This document shows, piece by piece, positions 60,212 through 64,000 of a DNA stretch of 64,000 nucleotides. Within the stretch, counting starts at the first letter, position 1. Every line of letters begins with the position of its first letter. The stretch comes from Mycolicibacterium elephantis DSM 44368 (GTDB lineage Bacteria; Actinomycetota; Actinomycetes; Mycobacteriales; Mycobacteriaceae): assembly GCF_004014805.1 (NCBI RefSeq), contig NZ_ATDN01000067.1:122850-186849 (forward strand). Direction: 5' to 3'. A program made the position numbers and the translations under genes. The notes beneath the pieces were generated by a model. It worked only from the letters and a program-made list of their open reading frames with translations. It ran no database searches and was not told where the DNA came from.

Positions 60212-63200
60212 TCACACCGGCTCCGGGATCGACGTCAGATCGACGCTTCCTTGCGGCTTTCCGTCCAGGGCGAGCAGCAGGTCGGCGACGAACTGCACCA
60301 GTTCAAGATCACGGATGCGGGGCGCGCCGACACCCTCACCGGCGCGCGGGATCGGGACCTGCACCGTCGACGTCGTCGCGCGGTAGCGTGCGCTGGGCTG
60401 TATCCGCTTGAGCCGCAGCTGCTGTGAGTCCAGCAGCTGCAACGGCGCCAGGCGCAGCGTGGTCTCCGACACCGAACTGACCTCAGTGATCCCGTAGTGC
60501 CGGAGCAGCAACCGCAACCGCGCGATCGCGACCAACCGCTGCGCGGGCGCGGGTAGCGGCCCGTACCGGTCGACCAGCTCCTCGACCACCGCGTCGACGG
60601 CGTCGTCGTCGCCGGCCGCCGCGAGCCGCCGGTAACCCTCCAGACGCAGCCGGTCGCTGCCGATGTAGTCCGGCGGCAGATGCGCGTCGACCGGAAGATC
60701 GATGCGCACGTCTTTCGGTTCCGCCTGCGTCGCAACGGTTTTCCCGTCCGCCGCCGCTCGGTACGCCTCGACCGCCTCGCCAACCAGCCGCACGTACAGG
60801 TCGAAACCGACACCCGCGACGTGACCCGACTGCTCCACGCCCAGAACGTTTCCGGCGCCGCGGATCTCCAGATCCTTCATCGCCACGGCCATGCCTGCGC
60901 CCAACTCGTTGTTCTGCGCGATGGTGGCCAGCCGGTCGTAGGCGGTCTCGGTGAGCGGAACCTCCGGCGGATAAAGGAAATACGCGTAGCCCCGCTCACG
61001 GCTGCGACCCACCCGGCCCCTGAGCTGATGCAGCTGCGACAGCCCGAACGTGTCGGCGCGCTCGACGATCAGCGTGTTGGCGTTCGAGATGTCCAGGCCG
61101 GTCTCGACGATCGTCGTACACACCAGGATGTCGTAGTCGCGGTTCCAGAAGCCCTCGACGGTGCGTTCGAGAAGTTCCTCGGGCATCTGGCCGTGGGCGA
61201 CGACGACGCGCGCCTCGGGGACCAGCTCCCGCACCCGCGCCGCGGCCTTGTCGATGGTGCGCACCCGGTTGTGGATGTAGAACGCCTGCCCGTCGCGCAG
61301 CAGCTCACGCCGCAGCGCCGCGGCGATCTGCTTGTCGTCGTGCGGACCGACGTAGGTCAGCACCGGGTAGCGCTCCTCGGGCGGGGTGAGGATCGTCGAC
61401 ATCTCCCGGATCCCGGCCAGGCTCATCTCCAGCGTGCGGGGAATCGGGGTGGCGCTCATCGTCAACACGTCGACGTGCGCGCGCATCGACTTGATGTGTT
61501 CTTTGTGCTCGACGCCGAACCGCTGCTCCTCGTCGACCACGACCAGCCCCAGGTTCTTCCACGTCACGCCGGTCTGCAGCAGCCGGTGCGTGCCGATCAC
61601 GATGTCGACGCTGCCGTCCTTCATGCCGTCGAGCACCGCTTTCGATTCGGCCGGTGACGTGAACCGCGACAGGCCTTTGACGGTGACCGGGAATCCGGCC
61701 ATCCGTTCGGTGAACGTCTGCAGGTGCTGGTCGGCCAGCAGCGTCGTGGGCACCAGCACCGCCACCTGCTTGCCGTCCTGGACGGCCTTGAACGCCGCGC
61801 GCACCGCGATCTCGGTTTTGCCGTAGCCGACGTCGCCGCAGATCACCCGGTCCATCGGGATCGGCTTTTCCATGTCGGCCTTGACCTCGGTGATCGCGGT
61901 CAGCTGGTCGACGGTCTCGGTGAACCCGAACGCGTCCTCCATCTCGGCCTGCCACGGGGTGTCGGGGCCGAACGCATGGCCCGCGGAGGCCTGCCGCTTC
62001 GCGTACAGCGCCACGAGTTCCTGGGCGATCTCGGCGACGGCTCGGCGGGCCTTGGTCTTGGTGTTGGCCCAGTCGCTGCCGCCCAGCCGGCTCAGTGTCG
62101 GGGCCTCGCCGCCGACGTAGCGCGACAGCTGGTCCAGCGAGTCCATCGGCACGTAGAGCTTGTCGGTGCCGTCTTTTCCGGCACCCCGGCGCCCTGACGC
62201 GTACTCCAGCACCAGGTACTCGCGACGGGCCCCGCCGACGACGCGTTCGGTCATCTCGAGGAACCGGCCGATGCCGTGCTGGTCGTGCACCACGAGGTCG
62301 CCGGCGGTCAATGCCAGCGGGTCCACCACGTTGCGGCGCTTGGCGGCCAGTCGCTTGCCCTCGGTGGCCGCGACCCGGCTGCCGGTCAGGTCGGCCTCGG
62401 TGATCACCACCAGGTTCGCGCCCGGCACCACCACCCCGTCGTGCAGCGGGCCCTTCAGCACCCCGACGACACCTTGCTTGGGGGTGGCGCCGGCTTCCAA
62501 AAGCGTTGCGGGCGTGTCGGCTTCGCCGAGCTGCTCGACGACGCGGTGCGCGGTGCCGGCGCCCGGGGTGACGACGACCGCGTATCCCCCGGTCGCCACG
62601 TGCGCGCGCAGCATCGCGAAGATCTCGCTGATCGTGCCTTGGGAGCCCCGCGCCGACGGGGCGGGCCGGATGTCGACTTCGAGCGCGGCCTCATCGGACA
62701 GCTGGCTCAGCGTCCACCACGGGTGACCGCCCTCGATGGCGGCGGTGCGTGCGTCGTCGAGCTCGACGAAACCCGATGCGCCCAGCGCCTCCAGATCGAT
62801 CGGCGCCCCACCACCGATCGCCGCCGTCGACCACGACGCCTCGAGGAACTCGCGGCCGGTCTTGATCAGGTCGGCGGCACGGGTGCGGACCTTCTCGGGA
62901 TCGCAGATCAGCAGCGGTGTGCCCGGCGGCAGGTGCGCGGGCAGCGTGACGAGATCGGTCTTGCGCAGCAACGGCAGCAGCGCCTCCATGCCGTCGACCG
63001 GAATGCCGTCGGCCAGCTTGGCCAGCATGTCGGGAACGCTGCCCGCCAGGTGGTTGTCCTGGACGGGATGCTGGGCGGACAGCGCGGCGGCGCGGTCGCG
63101 GACGTCGTCGGTGAGCAGCAGTTCGCGGCACGGCACCGCGACCACGGTGTCGATGCTGATCTCGGGGATCGAGCGCTGGTCGGCGACCGCGAACATCCGC

Positions 63201-63883
63201 ATCTCGGAGACCTCGTCACCCCAGAACTCGATGCGCACCGGGTGCTCGGCGGTGGGCGGAAAGACGTCGAGAATGCCGCCGCGCACCGCGAACTCGCCGC
63301 GTTTGCCGACCATGTCCACCCGCTCGTAGGCCAGCGCGACGAGGCGTTCGACGACTTGGTCGAATGTCGCCGCCGGGGCGGCTCCGGCCTCGAACCGGGG
63401 CTCTTCCCCGACGGTCAGCGTCACCGGTTCGACGTCGGCGAGGTCGGGCGCCATCGGCTGCAGCAGCGACCGCGCCGTGGTGACCACGACCCGCAGCGGC
63501 GGGCCGAGGCGGGCGTCGTCGGGGTGCGTGAGCCGTCGCAGCAGCATCATCCGCGCCCCGACGGTGTCGACACCCGGGGACAGCCGCTCGTGCGGCAGCG
63601 TCTCCCAGGACGGGAACATCGCGACCTGGTCGCCATAGACGCCGCGCAGCTCGGCGGTTAGGTCGTCGGCCTCGCGGCCGGTCGCGGTGACCACGACCAG
63701 CGGGCCGGCCTGCGCCAGCGCGCACGCGACGAACAGCCGGGCGCTGGCCGGCCCGACGAGGTGGAGATCGGTGGGTTCATCGGCGGCGCGGCGGGCGACT
63801 TCCTTCAGCGACGGGTCGCGTAGCGCCAGCTCGACGAGCCCCGCGATCGGGGTTTGGACATGGGTGTTCCCCGATACGGTCAT
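60212..63883 (-). CDS. mfd: Transcription-repair coupling factor Mfd
   Basis: A 1223-residue SF2 translocase that removes stalled RNA polymerase and recruits UvrA. Parts seen: a UvrB-like N-terminal region (FPSWETLPHERLSPGVDTVGAR), the RNA polymerase interaction domain before GKDGTDKLYVPMDSLDQLSRYVG, Walker A GDVGYGKTEIAVRAAF, DEEQRFGVEHKE (Walker B), ILTPPEERYPV, and the TRG/RecG-like end. Length agrees with the family. The start at 63883 (MTVSGNTHVQ) has GATGGA upstream and is preferred to ATG 63913. It is separated from mazG here by about 6.3 kb of accessory genes. Confidence 0.97.
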   Translation of the reverse strand: MTVSGNTHVQTPIAGLVELALRDPSLKEVARRAADEPTDLHLVGPASARLFVACALAQAGPLVVVTATGREADDLTAELRGVYGDQVAMFPSWETLPHERLSPGVDTVGARMMLLRRLTHPDDARLGPPLRVVVTTARSLLQPMAPDLADVEPVTLTVGEEPRFEAGAAPAATFDQVVERLVALAYERVDMVGKRGEFAVRGGILDVFPPTAEHPVRIEFWGDEVSEMRMFAVADQRSIPEISIDTVVAVPCRELLLTDDVRDRAAALSAQHPVQDNHLAGSVPDMLAKLADGIPVDGMEALLPLLRKTDLVTLPAHLPPGTPLLICDPEKVRTRAADLIKTGREFLEASWSTAAIGGGAPIDLEALGASGFVELDDARTAAIEGGHPWWTLSQLSDEAALEVDIRPAPSARGSQGTISEIFAMLRAHVATGGYAVVVTPGAGTAHRVVEQLGEADTPATLLEAGATPKQGVVGVLKGPLHDGVVVPGANLVVITEADLTGSRVAATEGKRLAAKRRNVVDPLALTAGDLVVHDQHGIGRFLEMTERVVGGARREYLVLEYASGRRGAGKDGTDKLYVPMDSLDQLSRYVGGEAPTLSRLGGSDWANTKTKARRAVAEIAQELVALYAKRQASAGHAFGPDTPWQAEMEDAFGFTETVDQLTAITEVKADMEKPIPMDRVICGDVGYGKTEIAVRAAFKAVQDGKQVAVLVPTTLLADQHLQTFTERMAGFPVTVKGLSRFTSPAESKAVLDGMKDGSVDIVIGTHRLLQTGVTWKNLGLVVVDEEQRFGVEHKEHIKSMRAHVDVLTMSATPIPRTLEMSLAGIREMSTILTPPEERYPVLTYVGPHDDKQIAAALRRELLRDGQAFYIHNRVRTIDKAAARVRELVPEARVVVAHGQMPEELLERTVEGFWNRDYDILVCTTIVETGLDISNANTLIVERADTFGLSQLHQLRGRVGRSRERGYAYFLYPPEVPLTETAYDRLATIAQNNELGAGMAVAMKDLEIRGAGNVLGVEQSGHVAGVGFDLYVRLVGEAVEAYRAAADGKTVATQAEPKDVRIDLPVDAHLPPDYIGSDRLRLEGYRRLAAAGDDDAVDAVVEELVDRYGPLPAPAQRLVAIARLRLLLRHYGITEVSSVSETTLRLAPLQLLDSQQLRLKRIQPSARYRATTSTVQVPIPRAGEGVGAPRIRDLELVQFVADLLLALDGKPQGSVDLTSIPEPV

Positions 63884-63960
63884 GATCCATCCATCGTATG
63901 CACGCGCGATCAAGCTCGCCCAAAGGGACGTTTGGGCGGGAAAGTGCGAGGCGGATTCAT

Positions 63961-63987
63961 ACGGTCAGGGAAACATTTCCTGACCGT
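63961..63987. promoter_or_regulatory. 27-bp palindrome upstream of mfd
   Basis: ACGGTCAGG (63961-63969) and CCTGACCGT (63979-63987) are exact inverted repeats; the centre (GAAACATTT) is nearly symmetric. It lies about 78 bp upstream of the mfd start. The size fits a TetR-family operator; in M. tuberculosis a TetR regulator (Rv1019) lies next to mfd. The gene for such a regulator would be beyond this window. Confidence 0.6.
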
Positions 63988-64000
63988 GGAGGTTTGCTGT

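Noticed and set aside
60680..63661. Several long plus-strand frames opposite mfd
   Set aside because: All are His/Arg/Gly-rich antisense frames; mfd has every family motif.

Overview
The window looks like chromosomal DNA of a mycobacterium, most probably a rapid grower (Mycolicibacterium type). The signs are high GC, GTG starts, two PGRS-type glycine-rich proteins without a PE domain, an HNH/DUF222 (13E12-type) gene behind a mycobacterial SOS box, a WS/DGAT acyltransferase, DUF732 and F420 (Ddn-type) proteins, and the block mfd, mazG, lpqU, eno, ftsB-like, DUF501, ppx that is also found in M. tuberculosis. There is no CRISPR array, rRNA or insertion sequence.

Region by region. 0-25 kb is mostly envelope and secreted functions: an Ltp1-type thiolase; two convergent secreted paralogues; a beta-propeller protein; an anti-sigma/anti-anti-sigma pair; a 712-residue PGRS protein; a metallopeptidase-like lipoprotein; a mycolyl esterase (LysB-like) next to an amidase (LysA-like) with no phage around them; a cytochrome b-molybdopterin fusion; a PAP2-WS/DGAT fusion; a large surface beta-propeller protein; a nucleosidase-like (PNP) protein; the SOS-controlled HNH gene; a class II glutamine amidotransferase; and small secreted or F420-related genes.

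25.6-35.2 kb is a lower-GC genomic island of about 9.5 kb. It is bounded by a 62-bp direct repeat (one mismatch) made from the 3' part of tRNA-Leu(UAA); the intact tRNA is at the right end and no integrase is visible. The island carries a complete type II restriction-modification system (C5-methyltransferase, XRE controller with a C-box, Cfr10I/Bse634I-like endonuclease with the PD...K-X13-E active site, Vsr) and a two-gene operon of a PNP-family nucleosidase and a NACHT NTPase with HEAT-like C-terminus. That operon is the best candidate for an undescribed anti-phage system. Decayed or phage-derived genes fill the rest.

35.3-53.9 kb returns to core sequence: an orphan KdpD, a separate histidine kinase/response regulator operon with an acidic repeat protein, DUF309/epoxide hydrolase, propionyl-CoA-type synthetase, zwf-gnd, a Rieske oxygenase, a tiny Cys/His-rich protein, and the ppx, DUF501, ftsB-like, eno, lpqU, mazG series. 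54-60.2 kb is an accessory surface-protein block inserted between mazG and mfd: a frameshifted repeat protein, a SARP/BTAD-ATPase regulator, and two secreted proteins (one PGRS) whose duplicated promoters carry 11-bp-period heptamer repeats typical of SARP operators. mfd and a palindrome upstream of it close the window.
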